A DNA stretch of 45,692 nucleotides from Bacteroidales bacterium (GTDB lineage Bacteria > Bacteroidota > Bacteroidia > Bacteroidales > F082): contig JAFWRA010000208.1 of the NCBI GenBank assembly GCA_017508895.1, positions 1-45,692 of the forward strand. Direction: 5' to 3'. The notes below the pieces were generated by a model. That model searched no databases, was not told the origin of the DNA, and worked only from the letters and a program-made list of their open reading frames with translations. The translations under genes were made by a program, and so were the position numbers. Positions 7,383-15,940 of the stretch are shown one piece after another (the stretch's first letter is position 1; the number at the start of each line of letters is the position of its first letter).

Positions 7383-7925
7383 ATGGATAACGGAAGGATA
7401 TCGGTAAGATACGCACGGGCTTTGTTCCAATTGGCTCAGGAACAGCATTGTGAAGAAGCCGTTTACGACGGCTTGACACGCTTTGCCCACAACTACCTCT
7501 TGGCCATCGCCCAGTTCAACGAGGTGCTGGCCGACCCCATCGTGGCACAAGAAGAGAAGGTGAAACTGATGGAAATGGCCATGGGAGAACCGCTGCACGA
7601 CACGTTGAAGCAGTACATCGCCTTCGTGGTTGACCAGAAACGCGAGGACAAAATGTTCTTCATCGCCATGAAATACATGGAGATGTACCGCGAGAAGCAC
7701 AGCATCTTGAGCACACACGTCACCACCGCCACCGAACTGTCGGAGTCCTCGTACGAAAAAATCAAGGCCTTCATTAAAAAGACCTTCGATGCCGATGCTG
7801 AGATGGAAGTCAAAATCGACCCGAGCCTCATCGGCGGCTTCATCCTCGACATCGAGAACACGAGAATGGACGCCAGCGTGGCTGGACAGCTTAACGCGCT
7901 GAAAAACAAGCTGAAAAGCTCTTAG
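7383..7925 (+). CDS. atpH: F-type ATP synthase subunit delta
   Basis: 180 residues. The N-terminal helical domain begins MDNGRISVRYARALFQLAQE, the usual start of the OSCP/delta family; the C-terminal part has KIDPSLIGGFILDIENTRMDASVAGQLNALK, the conserved OSCP signature. It sits on top of the F1 head and binds the b dimer. It lies 3 bp after atpF and is separated from atpA by an 85-bp spacer that carries a hairpin and a repeat leader. The stop codon is the first part of that hairpin's left flank. Confidence 0.94.
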   Translation: MDNGRISVRYARALFQLAQEQHCEEAVYDGLTRFAHNYLLAIAQFNEVLADPIVAQEEKVKLMEMAMGEPLHDTLKQYIAFVVDQKREDKMFFIAMKYMEMYREKHSILSTHVTTATELSESSYEKIKAFIKKTFDADAEMEVKIDPSLIGGFILDIENTRMDASVAGQLNALKNKLKSS

Positions 7926-7970
7926 CTGTTAGCGTAGTTGCTGACAAGCTAATAGCTAAAAGCTAACAGC
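7925..7970 (+). repeat. AGCTAA-word hairpin after atpH
   Basis: GCTGTTAGC (7925-7933) pairs with GCTAACAGC (7962-7970). The loop holds further AGCTAATAGCTAAAAGCTAA words. No U-tract follows, so it is probably a processing or stability element rather than a terminator. Confidence 0.6.
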
Positions 7971-8010
7971 CCAACAATTAAACGATTAAACAATCAACAA
8001 TTCAACATAA
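7971..8010 (+). repeat. CAACAATTMAAC-type leader before atpA
   Basis: Tandem words (CAACAATTAAACGATTAAAC, then AATCAACAATTCAAC) end just before the atpA start. Same family as at 6829-6875, 35330-35384 and 36506-36569. Confidence 0.65.
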
Positions 8011-9591
8011 ATGGCAAACATCAAACCAAGTGAAATATCAAGCATCCTGCAGATGCAGCTCCAGAACATGAGCAACAAGGTTCAGTTCGAGGAGATTGGC
8101 AAGGTGCTGCAAGTGAGCGACGGCGTGGCGCACGTCTACGGCCTCGACAAGGTGCAGTCGAACGAGCTCGTCGAGTTCGAGAACGGTACCATGGGCGTGG
8201 TGCTCAACCTTGAGGAAGACAACGTCGGTGTGGTGCTGCTCGGTCCCACCGAGGGTATCAAGGAAGGCGAGACGGTGAAGCGCACCCAGCGCATCGCCAG
8301 CGTCCTTGCCGGTGAAGGAATGCTGGGGCGTGTTGTCAACGGTCTCGGCCAACCTATCGACGGCAAGGGACCCATCCAAGGCAAGACCTACGTGATGCCT
8401 TTGGAACGCAAGGCTCCTGGAGTCATCTTCCGCCAACCCGTGAACCAACCGTTGCAAACAGGTCTTAAGGCCGTCGACGCCATGATTCCCATCGGCCGCG
8501 GCCAACGTGAGCTCATCATCGGCGACCGTCAGACGGGTAAGACTGCCATCGCCATCGATACCATCATCAACCAAAAGGAGAACTTCAAGAACGGCGACCC
8601 GGTGTACTGTATCTATGTCGCTGTAGGTCAGAAAGGCTCCACTGTGGCCAACCTTGTGAAGACCTTGGAGCAATATGGCGCCATGGACTACACCATCGTG
8701 GTCAGTGCCACCGCCTCCGACCCTGCCGCCATGCAGTTCTACGCCCCATACGCTGGCTGCGCCATCGCCGAGTATTTCCGCGACACGGGCCGTCACGCAC
8801 TTATCATCTACGACGACCTCTCGAAACAAGCTGTGGCTTACCGTGAAGTGTCCCTGATTCTGCGCCGTCCCCCGGGACGTGAAGCCTATCCTGGCGACAT
8901 CTTCTACCTCCACAGCCGTCTTTTGGAACGTGCCGCCAAGATCATCAAGAATGACGATGTGGCTCGCCAGATGAACGACCTGCCCGACAGCATCAAGGAT
9001 ATCGTGAAAGGTGGCGGCAGCATCACGGCATTGCCCATCATCGAAACACAGGCAGGCGACGTGTCGGCTTATATCCCGACCAACGTCATCTCCATCACCG
9101 ATGGACAAATCTTCTTGGAAACCAGTCTGTTCAATGCCGGTATTCGTCCCGCTATCAACGTCGGTATCTCGGTGTCGCGTGTGGGTGGTAATGCCCAAAT
9201 CAAGTCGATGAAGAAGGTGGCTGGTACCCTAAAACTCGACCAAGCCCAATTCCGTGAGATGGAAGCCTTCTCAAAGTTCGGCGCTGAACTCGATGCTGCC
9301 ACCTTAGCTATCTTGGACAAGGGACGCAAGAATGTGGAGCTGCTGAAACAGCCACAATATGCGCCCATGCCCGTCGAGAAACAGGTGGCCATTATCTTCT
9401 GCGGCACCAACGGTCTGTTGAGCAAAGTACCTGAGAACAAGGTGCTGGAATTTGAGAAACAGTTCCTCGACATCATGGAGGTGAAACATAAGGACGTGAT
9501 GAATCAGCTGAAAGCCGGCAAGATCGATGATGACATCAAGGCGGTGCTCAAAGAGGAAGCTTTGAATTTGAGTGAACACTTTAATGGATAA
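8011..9591 (+). CDS. atpA: F-type ATP synthase subunit alpha
   Basis: 526 residues, full length; the non-catalytic nucleotide-binding subunit of F1 (three per enzyme). The P-loop [15 protein letters not shown] is near residues 171-185. The [30 protein letters not shown] segment and [19 protein letters not shown] are family hallmarks. A long antisense reading frame covers much of the gene but is a shadow. It is preceded by a hairpin and an A-rich leader, and followed by a 112-bp GAATG-word spacer before atpG. Confidence 0.97.
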   Translation: MANIKPSEISSILQMQLQNMSNKVQFEEIGKVLQVSDGVAHVYGLDKVQSNELVEFENGTMGVVLNLEEDNVGVVLLGPTEGIKEGETVKRTQRIASVLAGEGMLGRVVNGLGQPIDGKGPIQGKTYVMPLERKAPGVIFRQPVNQPLQTGLKAVDAMIPIGRGQRELIIGDRQTGKTAIAIDTIINQKENFKNGDPVYCIYVAVGQKGSTVANLVKTLEQYGAMDYTIVVSATASDPAAMQFYAPYAGCAIAEYFRDTGRHALIIYDDLSKQAVAYREVSLILRRPPGREAYPGDIFYLHSRLLERAAKIIKNDDVARQMNDLPDSIKDIVKGGGSITALPIIETQAGDVSAYIPTNVISITDGQIFLETSLFNAGIRPAINVGISVSRVGGNAQIKSMKKVAGTLKLDQAQFREMEAFSKFGAELDAATLAILDKGRKNVELLKQPQYAPMPVEKQVAIIFCGTNGLLSKVPENKVLEFEKQFLDIMEVKHKDVMNQLKAGKIDDDIKAVLKEEALNLSEHFNG

Positions 9592-9703
9592 TGCTGAATG
9601 CTGAATGCAGAATGTAGAATGCAGAATGCAAAATTGCGCAATGCGTTGCTGGGTTTCACCTTTCATTCATCATTCTTAATTCATAATTCATAATTTAAAA
9701 AGA
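9592..9703 (+). repeat. GAATG/CATTC inverted word spacer between atpA and atpG
   Basis: The left half has six GAATG words (GAATGCTGAATGCAGAATG type). The right half has CATTCATCATTCTTAATTCAT, which is largely complementary, so the spacer can fold into an imperfect hairpin around GCGCAATGCG. An A-rich leader ending in AAAAAGA precedes the atpG ATG. Confidence 0.6.
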
Positions 9704-10576
9704 ATGGCATCACTAAAAGAAATACGGGCTAGAATCGTCTCTGTCGCCTCGACACAGAAAATCACGAGTGCGATGAAGATGGTTTCGGCAGCCAAGTTGA
9801 AGAAGACCGAAGGCATCACAACGCGGTTTTTGCCTTACAAAAACAAGTTGAGCGAGGCCCTTTCCAATTACCTCGGCTCCCTCGAAGGTGAGGTCAGCAT
9901 CCCGTTGGCAGAGCACCGCGAAGTGAAGAAAGTCGCACTGATGGCCTTCTCGTCGAGCAGCGGTCTATGTGGGGTTTACAACTCCAGCATCTGCAAGCTC
10001 TTCAAACAGGTCTACGACGAATATGCCGAGAAATTGGGTGCAGAGAATATTATGGTATTCCTCGTCGGCAAGAAAATCAGCGACTACACCAAGAAGTTCG
10101 GCATCAAGGTGGAGAAACAGTTTGCACCTTTGGCCGAAAGCATGTCGTATGATTTGGCTATGGAGATTAGCGATATGATGGTCGATCTGTTCCTCAGCAA
10201 GAAGGTAGACCGTGTGGAGTTGGTGTTCAACCACTTCAAGAACGCTGGCGTGCAAGTGCCCAGTCGCGAGGTGATGCTACCGCTGAAAACCGTGACACAA
10301 AGCAACGGCACTACGTTGGATTACATCGTGGAACCCGACAAGGAGACCTTCGTCAACGACTTGATTCCAAAAGTCATTCGCACCAACTTCTACTCCGTCA
10401 TGCTCGACACGTTAACGGCAGAACATGGTGCCCGCATGACCGCCATGCACATCGCCAGCGACAATGCCGACCAACTGTCACAAGAGCTGAAGATCCAATA
10501 CAACAAAGCCCGCCAAAACGTCATCACCAACGAACTGATTGATATCGTGGGCGGCGCTGAGGCGTTGAACGGTTAA
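9704..10576 (+). CDS. atpG: F-type ATP synthase subunit gamma
   Basis: 290 residues. The N-terminal helix MASLKEIRARIVSVASTQKI plus TSAMKMVSAAKL and the C-terminal AMHIASDNADQLSQELKIQYNKARQNVITNELIDIVGGAEAL form the antiparallel coiled coil of the rotor shaft; the middle is the Rossmann-like globular part. Gamma turns inside the alpha3beta3 head and couples proton flow to ATP synthesis. It is the last gene of the operon; a strong hairpin terminator lies about 75 bp downstream. Confidence 0.96.
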   Translation: MASLKEIRARIVSVASTQKITSAMKMVSAAKLKKTEGITTRFLPYKNKLSEALSNYLGSLEGEVSIPLAEHREVKKVALMAFSSSSGLCGVYNSSICKLFKQVYDEYAEKLGAENIMVFLVGKKISDYTKKFGIKVEKQFAPLAESMSYDLAMEISDMMVDLFLSKKVDRVELVFNHFKNAGVQVPSREVMLPLKTVTQSNGTTLDYIVEPDKETFVNDLIPKVIRTNFYSVMLDTLTAEHGARMTAMHIASDNADQLSQELKIQYNKARQNVITNELIDIVGGAEALNG

Positions 10577-10651
10577 GAGTTAAGGTCCCTAAGCCTGCGG
10601 TCCCTGAGGCCCATCGAAGGGTCGAAGGACCGCCCAAAAATGACAATCATC

Positions 10652-10694
10652 AAAAAAACCGAAAGGACTCAAAAAGATGTCTTTTCGGTTTTTT
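10652..10694. terminator. Bidirectional terminator between atpG and murF-alr
   Basis: AAAAAACCGAAAGGAC pairs with GTCTTTTCGGTTTTTT around the loop TCAAAAAGAT. A-runs and T-runs on both sides allow termination of both converging genes. Just upstream (10584-10632) is a short GGTCCCTGAGGCCC/GAAGGGTCGAAGGACC inverted motif. Confidence 0.85.
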
Positions 10695-10722
10695 CGTTTC
10701 TTTCGATGTTGAATTATTACGT

Positions 10723-13206
10723 TTACTCCTGATAGTAAACCCGCTTCACGCGTTGCGAGACACGTGTCATTACTTCGTAAGGAATCGTCTGACAAGCCTT
10801 AGCGATGTCGTTGATATCGTGCTCGGCATCGAAGATAACCACGGTATCACCCTCTTTGGCTTCCACATCAGTCAAGTCGAGCATGCACATGTCCATGCAA
10901 ATGTCGCCTACAATCTTCACGGGCATGTCATGGACGTAGAAGGTGCCGTTGCCATTGCCCAACAAACGTGAAAGGCCGTCGGCATAGCCGATGGGCACAA
11001 TACCGATGCGCATGTCGTGCTCAGCGCGACCATGACGGTTGTATCCAATGCTGTCGCCTGCGGGGATATGCTTAATCTGGTTGATGGTCGTCTTGAGCGA
11101 AACCACCGTCTGCAACATGCCTCTGTCGGCCTCACAGGTGGGCACACCATACAAACCGATACCCAAACGCACCATGTCGAACTGGTATTGCGGAAAACGC
11201 GTGATACCTGCCGTGTTCAAGATATGTCGTAAAGCATTAGGAAAAGCCTCCACAATCAAACGGCTACCCTCCTCGAAGTTATGGATTTGACTCAAGGTGA
11301 AATCATCCTCGGCCGGGTTGTCGGCAGTGGCCAAATGCGAGAACACACTCCTCACATGCATCATGGGATTGGCTTTAATACGACTTATCAGTTCAGGTAA
11401 CTCGACGTTGGAGAAGCCCAAACGGTGCATGCCCGTGTCGAGTTTGATGTGGACATTCAAAGGATGCGCCTCGGGCAAGGCCATGTTCTCCATCGCCTTC
11501 TCGATGAACTCCAAATTACGGAAACTGAACACCTCGGGCTCAAGATGATATTTGATGATATTGTCGTAGCTGTTCACCTCTGGACTCATCACCATGATGG
11601 GTAAATTGATGCCCGCACGGCGCAACTCCACGCCCTCATCGGCAAAAGCAACCGTCAGATAATCAACATTATGGAATTGCAAGATATTGGAAACCTCCAA
11701 GTTGCCGCTGCCATAGCCAAAAGCTTTCACCATCACCATAAGTTTGGTCTCGGACTTAATCTTAGAGCGGAAATAGTTGAGGTTGCTGACCAAATGGTTG
11801 AAGTTGATTTCCAATACGGTTTCGTGTGCCTTCTCTTGCAACTCCATGCCAATCTGTTCAAACTCAAAGGCACGCGCGCCTTTCAGCAGGATGGTTTGGT
11901 TGTTGAACTTCGAGAAGGGGAACTGCGCCAAGAAATCTGGCACATTCTTATAAAAATAAGTCTCCATCTCGAACTTGCTGGCTTGACGCGTAAGCGCCTC
12001 ACCGATGCCAATCAACATATCAACACCTTTATTCTTAAGCAGTTGTGCAATCTCTGCATACAGATCCATTTCATTGCGACCACTTTGTAGGATGTCGGAC
12101 AAGATGACAGTATGATGGCGGTGTTGGTGCTGATGACGCATCACGTCCAAAGCGATGGCCAAGGAGTTGATGTCGGAGTTGTAGTAATCGTTGATGATGG
12201 TGCAGTTGTTGATGCCAGCCTTGATTTCAAGACGCATAGCGATGGAAACCAGAGACTTGATTCTCTCTGCGATGACCTCCGGCTTCAGTTGCATAAGCAA
12301 TCCAACGGCAATGCAGTGGATGGCATTTTCGACGGAAGCTTTGTCGGCGAAAGGAATCGTAAACGACAGATTCTCTCCATGATATGTGCAAACAATCGTC
12401 GCAGTTTTCTCGCTTTTCGTTATTTCGCTGACAAACAAGTCGGCCTCCTCGAACTTACGACTCCAAGTGAAGAGTTTTACCTTTGAAGCCATCCCCGACC
12501 GAATGACAACCTGTTGTATGTCAGAATAATCCATACAATACACCAACTGTTTGGTTTTGGTAAACAGGTTCAGCTTCTCGCCCGCTTTCTGCACTCGGTT
12601 AATGAAATTCTCATCGTGAGCCTGACCGATGTTGGTAAACACCCCGATGGTCGGACGGATAATGTCCTGAAGGCTCATCATCTCGTCAGGCTCGGAAATC
12701 CCAGCCTCGAAAATACCCAACGTGTTGGCTTGGTTCATCTGCCAAACGGAGAGCGGCACACCCACCTGCGAGTTGTAGCTCTTAGGGCTGCGAACGATGT
12801 TGTAGTCAGGGCTGAGCATTTGGTAAAGCCATTCCTTGACGATGGTCTTGCCATTGCTGCCTGTAATGCCGATGACAGGGATGTCAAACTGACGACGATG
12901 ATAGGCAGCGAGCGACTGCAAAGCCTTGAGTGTATCGGGAACGACAATAAAAACGGCCTCGGGACAAGCGATTTCAGGCAGTTTGTTCACCACGAAAGCC
13001 CGCACGCCCTTATCATAAAGCTCAGCAATGTATTTGTGTCCATCGTTGCGCGCACTTTTCAAAGCGAAAAACAAGGCCTGATGCGGGTCCACCAGATGAC
13101 GGCTGTCGATGAGCAAGTCGCTGATGTTCCAATCCTGAGCCTCGCCAACCAGTTTTCCGTTGACGATTTCCGAAACTTCCTGTAAAGAATAAAACTGATG
13201 TTGCAT
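10723..13206 (-). CDS. murF-alr: Bifunctional MurF (D-Ala-D-Ala-adding ligase) / alanine racemase
   Basis: 827 residues from the ATG at 13204-13206 (MQHQFYSLQEV); the extra upstream codons to 13248 cover the promoter. Residues about 1-455 are a Mur ligase with P-loop GITGSNGKT (113-121), which adds D-Ala-D-Ala to UDP-MurNAc-tripeptide. Residues about 465-827 are an alanine racemase: the PLP lysine lies in VMVKAFGYGSG (Lys494), the DTGMHRLGF motif near 590, and the catalytic Tyr in SIGYNRHG (Tyr721). The fusion is common in Bacteroidota and couples D-Ala supply to its use in peptidoglycan. The gene stands alone, divergent from pssA. Confidence 0.96.
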   Translation of the reverse strand: MQHQFYSLQEVSEIVNGKLVGEAQDWNISDLLIDSRHLVDPHQALFFALKSARNDGHKYIAELYDKGVRAFVVNKLPEIACPEAVFIVVPDTLKALQSLAAYHRRQFDIPVIGITGSNGKTIVKEWLYQMLSPDYNIVRSPKSYNSQVGVPLSVWQMNQANTLGIFEAGISEPDEMMSLQDIIRPTIGVFTNIGQAHDENFINRVQKAGEKLNLFTKTKQLVYCMDYSDIQQVVIRSGMASKVKLFTWSRKFEEADLFVSEITKSEKTATIVCTYHGENLSFTIPFADKASVENAIHCIAVGLLMQLKPEVIAERIKSLVSIAMRLEIKAGINNCTIINDYYNSDINSLAIALDVMRHQHQHRHHTVILSDILQSGRNEMDLYAEIAQLLKNKGVDMLIGIGEALTRQASKFEMETYFYKNVPDFLAQFPFSKFNNQTILLKGARAFEFEQIGMELQEKAHETVLEINFNHLVSNLNYFRSKIKSETKLMVMVKAFGYGSGNLEVSNILQFHNVDYLTVAFADEGVELRRAGINLPIMVMSPEVNSYDNIIKYHLEPEVFSFRNLEFIEKAMENMALPEAHPLNVHIKLDTGMHRLGFSNVELPELISRIKANPMMHVRSVFSHLATADNPAEDDFTLSQIHNFEEGSRLIVEAFPNALRHILNTAGITRFPQYQFDMVRLGIGLYGVPTCEADRGMLQTVVSLKTTINQIKHIPAGDSIGYNRHGRAEHDMRIGIVPIGYADGLSRLLGNGNGTFYVHDMPVKIVGDICMDMCMLDLTDVEAKEGDTVVIFDAEHDINDIAKACQTIPYEVMTRVSQRVKRVYYQE

Positions 13207-13225
13207 GATAAAATCAAAATTCTTG

Positions 13226-13233
13226 CAAAAATA
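13226..13233 (-). promoter_or_regulatory. -7 element for murF-alr
   Basis: TATTTTTG on the minus strand, 19 bp before the chosen start; supports the start at 13206 over 13248. No clear -33. Confidence 0.5.
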
Positions 13234-13275
13234 ATGCTTTTCTTGCAAGCAATCGGAGCGTTCAGAAAAAATAAC

Positions 13276-13283
13276 TACCTTTG
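13276..13283 (+). promoter_or_regulatory. -7 element for pssA
   Basis: TACCTTTG, 21 bp before the pssA start. The -33 region has no clear TTTG at the usual distance. Confidence 0.5.
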
Positions 13284-13304
13284 TGGCAATAAAACTGTAA
13301 CCTC

Positions 13305-14018
13305 ATGTCCATCAAGCAACACATACCCAATGCCATCACCTGTGGCAACCTCGTTTCGGGATGCCTCTCCATCTTGTTTCTCACCCATAACATGCCTGTC
13401 AAGGCTGCCATCATGATTTTCGTGGCCGGGCTTTTCGACTTCTTGGACGGTTTTGCCGCTCGGCTGCTCCATGCCCACTCCCCCATCGGCGCCGACTTGG
13501 ACTCCTTGTCAGATGTGGTCTCTTTCGGAGTGGCACCGGGATTCATCATGTATTGGCTGATGAGCCGCTCATTCGATTTGCCGCAATGGTGCATCGTGGG
13601 CATCAATGTGTTACCTTGCTTGGCATTTCTGTTGCCAGTGTTTTCGGCCATCCGTTTGGCTAAATTCAACATTGACAGCACACAAAAGACCACTTTCCGC
13701 GGTATTCCCGCTCCTGGCATGGCCATCTTCATCGCTTCCTTGCCCTTGGCACTCAGCCAAGTCCACCATCTCAAAGACGGAGTCTTAAGCTATTGGGCCT
13801 GCCTCGGCATCACGCTCATCTTTTCATTCATGATGGTAAGCCGCCTGCGTTTCTTCTCTTTCAAGATGAAGTCAGCGAAATGGAATGGCAACGAGGTGAG
13901 ATGGATTTTCCTGCTTGTCACCATCACCAGTTTTGTGATTTTCAAATGGATTTCTTTACCCTTCGTGATGATGTTCTATGTTTTGCTGTCGCTTTTCTTT
14001 GCAGAGAAGACAGAGTAG
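13305..14018 (+). CDS. pssA: CDP-diacylglycerol--serine O-phosphatidyltransferase
   Basis: 237 residues, about six to eight membrane helices. The CDP-alcohol phosphatidyltransferase motif D-x2-DG-x2-AR-x8-G-x3-D-x3-D is complete at residues 45-70 (Asp45, Asp48, Arg53, Gly62, Asp66, Asp70). The enzyme makes phosphatidylserine from CDP-diacylglycerol and serine in the inner membrane, the first step to phosphatidylethanolamine. The start SIKQHIPNAITCGNLVSGCL is typical of Bacteroidota PssA. Single gene with its own promoter, convergent with lptB. Confidence 0.92.
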   Translation: MSIKQHIPNAITCGNLVSGCLSILFLTHNMPVKAAIMIFVAGLFDFLDGFAARLLHAHSPIGADLDSLSDVVSFGVAPGFIMYWLMSRSFDLPQWCIVGINVLPCLAFLLPVFSAIRLAKFNIDSTQKTTFRGIPAPGMAIFIASLPLALSQVHHLKDGVLSYWACLGITLIFSFMMVSRLRFFSFKMKSAKWNGNEVRWIFLLVTITSFVIFKWISLPFVMMFYVLLSLFFAEKTE

Positions 14019-14044
14019 TTTATCAAGCGAAACTCTTATTTTTT
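14013..14044 (+). terminator. Weak terminator after pssA
   Basis: GAGTAGTTT pairs imperfectly with AAACTC and is followed by TTATTTTTT. The hairpin overlaps the pssA stop codon. Short stem, so uncertain. Confidence 0.35.
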
Positions 14045-14061
14045 CAACACTTGCCTAATCC

Positions 14062-14799
14062 TCACATCTCCTTCTTGTGTAAAATGAAATTATGTCCAAG
14101 ATAGACTTCGCGGACGTGTTCGTCGGCAGCCAGCTGCTCGGGCGAACCCGACATCAGCACTTTACCATCAAAGAGCAGATAGGCACGGTCTGTGATGCTT
14201 AATGTCTCATGCACATTATGGTCGGTGATAAGCACTCCGATGTTTTTTCTCTTCAATTTAAAGATAATACGCTGGATGTCTTCGACAGCGATAGGGTCGA
14301 CACCCGCAAAAGGCTCATCCAACAAAATAAAGCTGGGATCGACCGCCAAAGCCCTTGCAATTTCGGTACGACGCCGCTCACCACCTGACAATTGGATGCC
14401 GTTATTCTTACGCACATGCTGCAACCCAAACTCATCCAAGAGCTCCTCCAACTTCTTGTTTTGCATCTCCTTCGTCAAGCCTTTCTTGAACTGCATCCCA
14501 GAAATAATGTTATCTTCCACACTCATCTGGCGATACACCGAGGCTTCCTGGGCAAGATAGCCAATGCCTTCCTGCGCCCTCTTGTACATAGGAAGGCCCG
14601 AAATGTCTTTTTCATCAAGGAAAACCTTGCCAGAATAAGGTTTTATAAGTCCCACCACCATGTAAAAAGTGGTCGTCTTACCCGCTCCGTTAGGGCCCAG
14701 CAAGCCAACAATCTGTCCTTGCTCAACCTCGATGTCGACATCATTGACAACGGTGCGCTGCCCGTATTTCTTCACCAAATGTTCCGTCCTTAATTTCAT
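14062..14799 (-). CDS. lptB: LPS export ABC transporter ATP-binding protein LptB
   Basis: 245 residues. Walker [10 protein letters not shown] at 35-43, signature [16 protein letters not shown] at about 137-152, Walker [13 protein letters not shown] just after, and the switch His in ITDHNVHE. The C-terminal VYLGHNF is typical of LptB rather than of other ABC ATPases. It powers extraction of lipopolysaccharide from the inner membrane together with LptF/LptG, an LptF/G-type permease for which is encoded at 38510. It follows kdsD (sugar precursor of LPS) after 23 bp in the same direction, so an envelope operon kdsD-lptB is likely. Confidence 0.93.
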   Translation of the reverse strand: MKLRTEHLVKKYGQRTVVNDVDIEVEQGQIVGLLGPNGAGKTTTFYMVVGLIKPYSGKVFLDEKDISGLPMYKRAQEGIGYLAQEASVYRQMSVEDNIISGMQFKKGLTKEMQNKKLEELLDEFGLQHVRKNNGIQLSGGERRRTEIARALAVDPSFILLDEPFAGVDPIAVEDIQRIIFKLKRKNIGVLITDHNVHETLSITDRAYLLFDGKVLMSGSPEQLAADEHVREVYLGHNFILHKKEM

Positions 14800-14822
14800 A
14801 GTTGAAAGTTGATGGTTAAAAG
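14800..14822 (-). repeat. Short GTTGAAAGTT-word spacer
   Basis: The 23 bp between kdsD and lptB consist of words of the AGTTGAAAGTTGATGGTTAA type. The related ACTGTCAACTATCAACTGAC string occurs at 32849-32875. It looks like one more degenerate word family of this genome. Confidence 0.4.
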
Positions 14823-15788
14823 TTAAAAGATTCCTTCCTTTAAAATATCATGCAAATGAATGATACCCAAATATTTGCCGTCACGAATCACAGGCAATTG
14901 CGTGATGCTGTTGTGTCGCATCTTATGCAATGCGTCGACAACTAAAGCGTCTTCCTCAATAGTCTTTGGGTCAGAGGTCATGATTTGGCTTGCCTTCACA
15001 TGCTCGATATCAGGGCAATTCATTAGCATACGGCGCAGGTCGCCATCGGTGATGATACCCAACACTTGTTCACCATCGCACACCACTGTAGCGCCCAAGC
15101 GTTTGTGGGTCATTTCGATGATAACACGGGTCAAATTGTCATCGGGACCCACCTCAGGACGTTCGTTTTTGACATACAAGTCCCTCACGCGGAGATAGAG
15201 CTGCTTACCCAAGGCACCGCCTGGATGAAGCTTGGCAAAATCATCAGTGGAGAAACCTCGACACCTCATTAATATTAATGCGAGCACATCACCCATCACC
15301 AACTGAGCCGTGGTGCTGCTGGTCGGAGCAAGGCTGTTGGGGATGGCCTCATCGCTGACGCTCACATCCAACACATGATCGGCCTGTTGCGCCAGATACG
15401 ACTGAGGATTGCCCACCATGGCCACAATTTTGTTGCCTCTTAGTTTGATGAGCGGAATCAGCATCTTGATCTCGGGTGTCTCCCCGCTTTTTGACAAAAT
15501 GACCACAATATCACCCTCACGGATGATGCCCAAATCGCCATGGATGGCATCAGCGGCATGCATGAAAACGGCCGAAGAACCCGTCGAATTCATCGTTGCC
15601 ACAATCTTTTGAGCTATGATGGCACTCTTCCCGATGCCCGAAAAGACCAGATTTCCTTTGTTTTCAAGCATCAAATCCACTGTATCTCGAAAATCATCAT
15701 TGATTTGACGTTTCAATCCAATGATTGCATCAGATTCATTTTCAATAATTTGAGTAGCCAATTCTATAATTGCGTCATTTTTTTTCAT
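14823..15788 (-). CDS. kdsD: Arabinose-5-phosphate isomerase (KpsF/GutQ family)
   Basis: 321 residues. An N-terminal SIS domain (about 30-175) contains [12 protein letters not shown], the [10 protein letters not shown] loop and [12 protein letters not shown], matching the catalytic Lys, Glu and His regions of KdsD. Two CBS domains follow (about 205-260 and 270-321). The enzyme converts ribulose-5-phosphate to arabinose-5-phosphate, the first step to Kdo in LPS. Followed by lptB; divergent from recQ. Confidence 0.92.
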   Translation of the reverse strand: MKKNDAIIELATQIIENESDAIIGLKRQINDDFRDTVDLMLENKGNLVFSGIGKSAIIAQKIVATMNSTGSSAVFMHAADAIHGDLGIIREGDIVVILSKSGETPEIKMLIPLIKLRGNKIVAMVGNPQSYLAQQADHVLDVSVSDEAIPNSLAPTSSTTAQLVMGDVLALILMRCRGFSTDDFAKLHPGGALGKQLYLRVRDLYVKNERPEVGPDDNLTRVIIEMTHKRLGATVVCDGEQVLGIITDGDLRRMLMNCPDIEHVKASQIMTSDPKTIEEDALVVDALHKMRHNSITQLPVIRDGKYLGIIHLHDILKEGIF

Positions 15789-15805
15789 TTTTTTCTCGCT
15801 TTTTC

Positions 15806-15837
15806 TTGCTCCGAATGATATAAAAACTATAACTTTG
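15806..15837 (+). promoter_or_regulatory. Promoter of recQ
   Basis: TTG at 15806-15808 and TAACTTTG at 15830-15837 are separated by 21 bp, a near-ideal Bacteroidota promoter. It gives a leader of about 95 nt with a small TCTTTCGAAAGA palindrome before the start. Confidence 0.7.
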
Positions 15838-15928
15838 TCTTTGCATCAAGGGAAATAACTGTCCCTATGTGAAAACGCATTCTTTCGAAAGAGATTGCAA
15901 AATAACACAAAAAATTGGAATATACCAA

Positions 15929-15938
15929 AAGGAGGAAC
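15929..15938 (+). promoter_or_regulatory. Strong Shine-Dalgarno site that sets the recQ start
   Basis: AAAGGAGGAA ends 2 bp before the ATG at 15941. It selects this start over the in-frame upstream ATG at 15869. Such a strong site is unusual among the genes of this window. Confidence 0.75.
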
Positions 15939-15940
15939 TT

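Noticed and set aside
8038..9198. Long antisense open frame (386 codons) opposite atpA.
   Set aside because: It is the complement of a high-C third-position gene, has Asp/His/Val-rich low-information text and no start context. The plus-strand atpA is unambiguous.
13207..13248. Longer N-terminus for murF-alr.
   Set aside because: The extra codons overlap the -7 element at 13226-13233 and are not part of the conserved MurF start.
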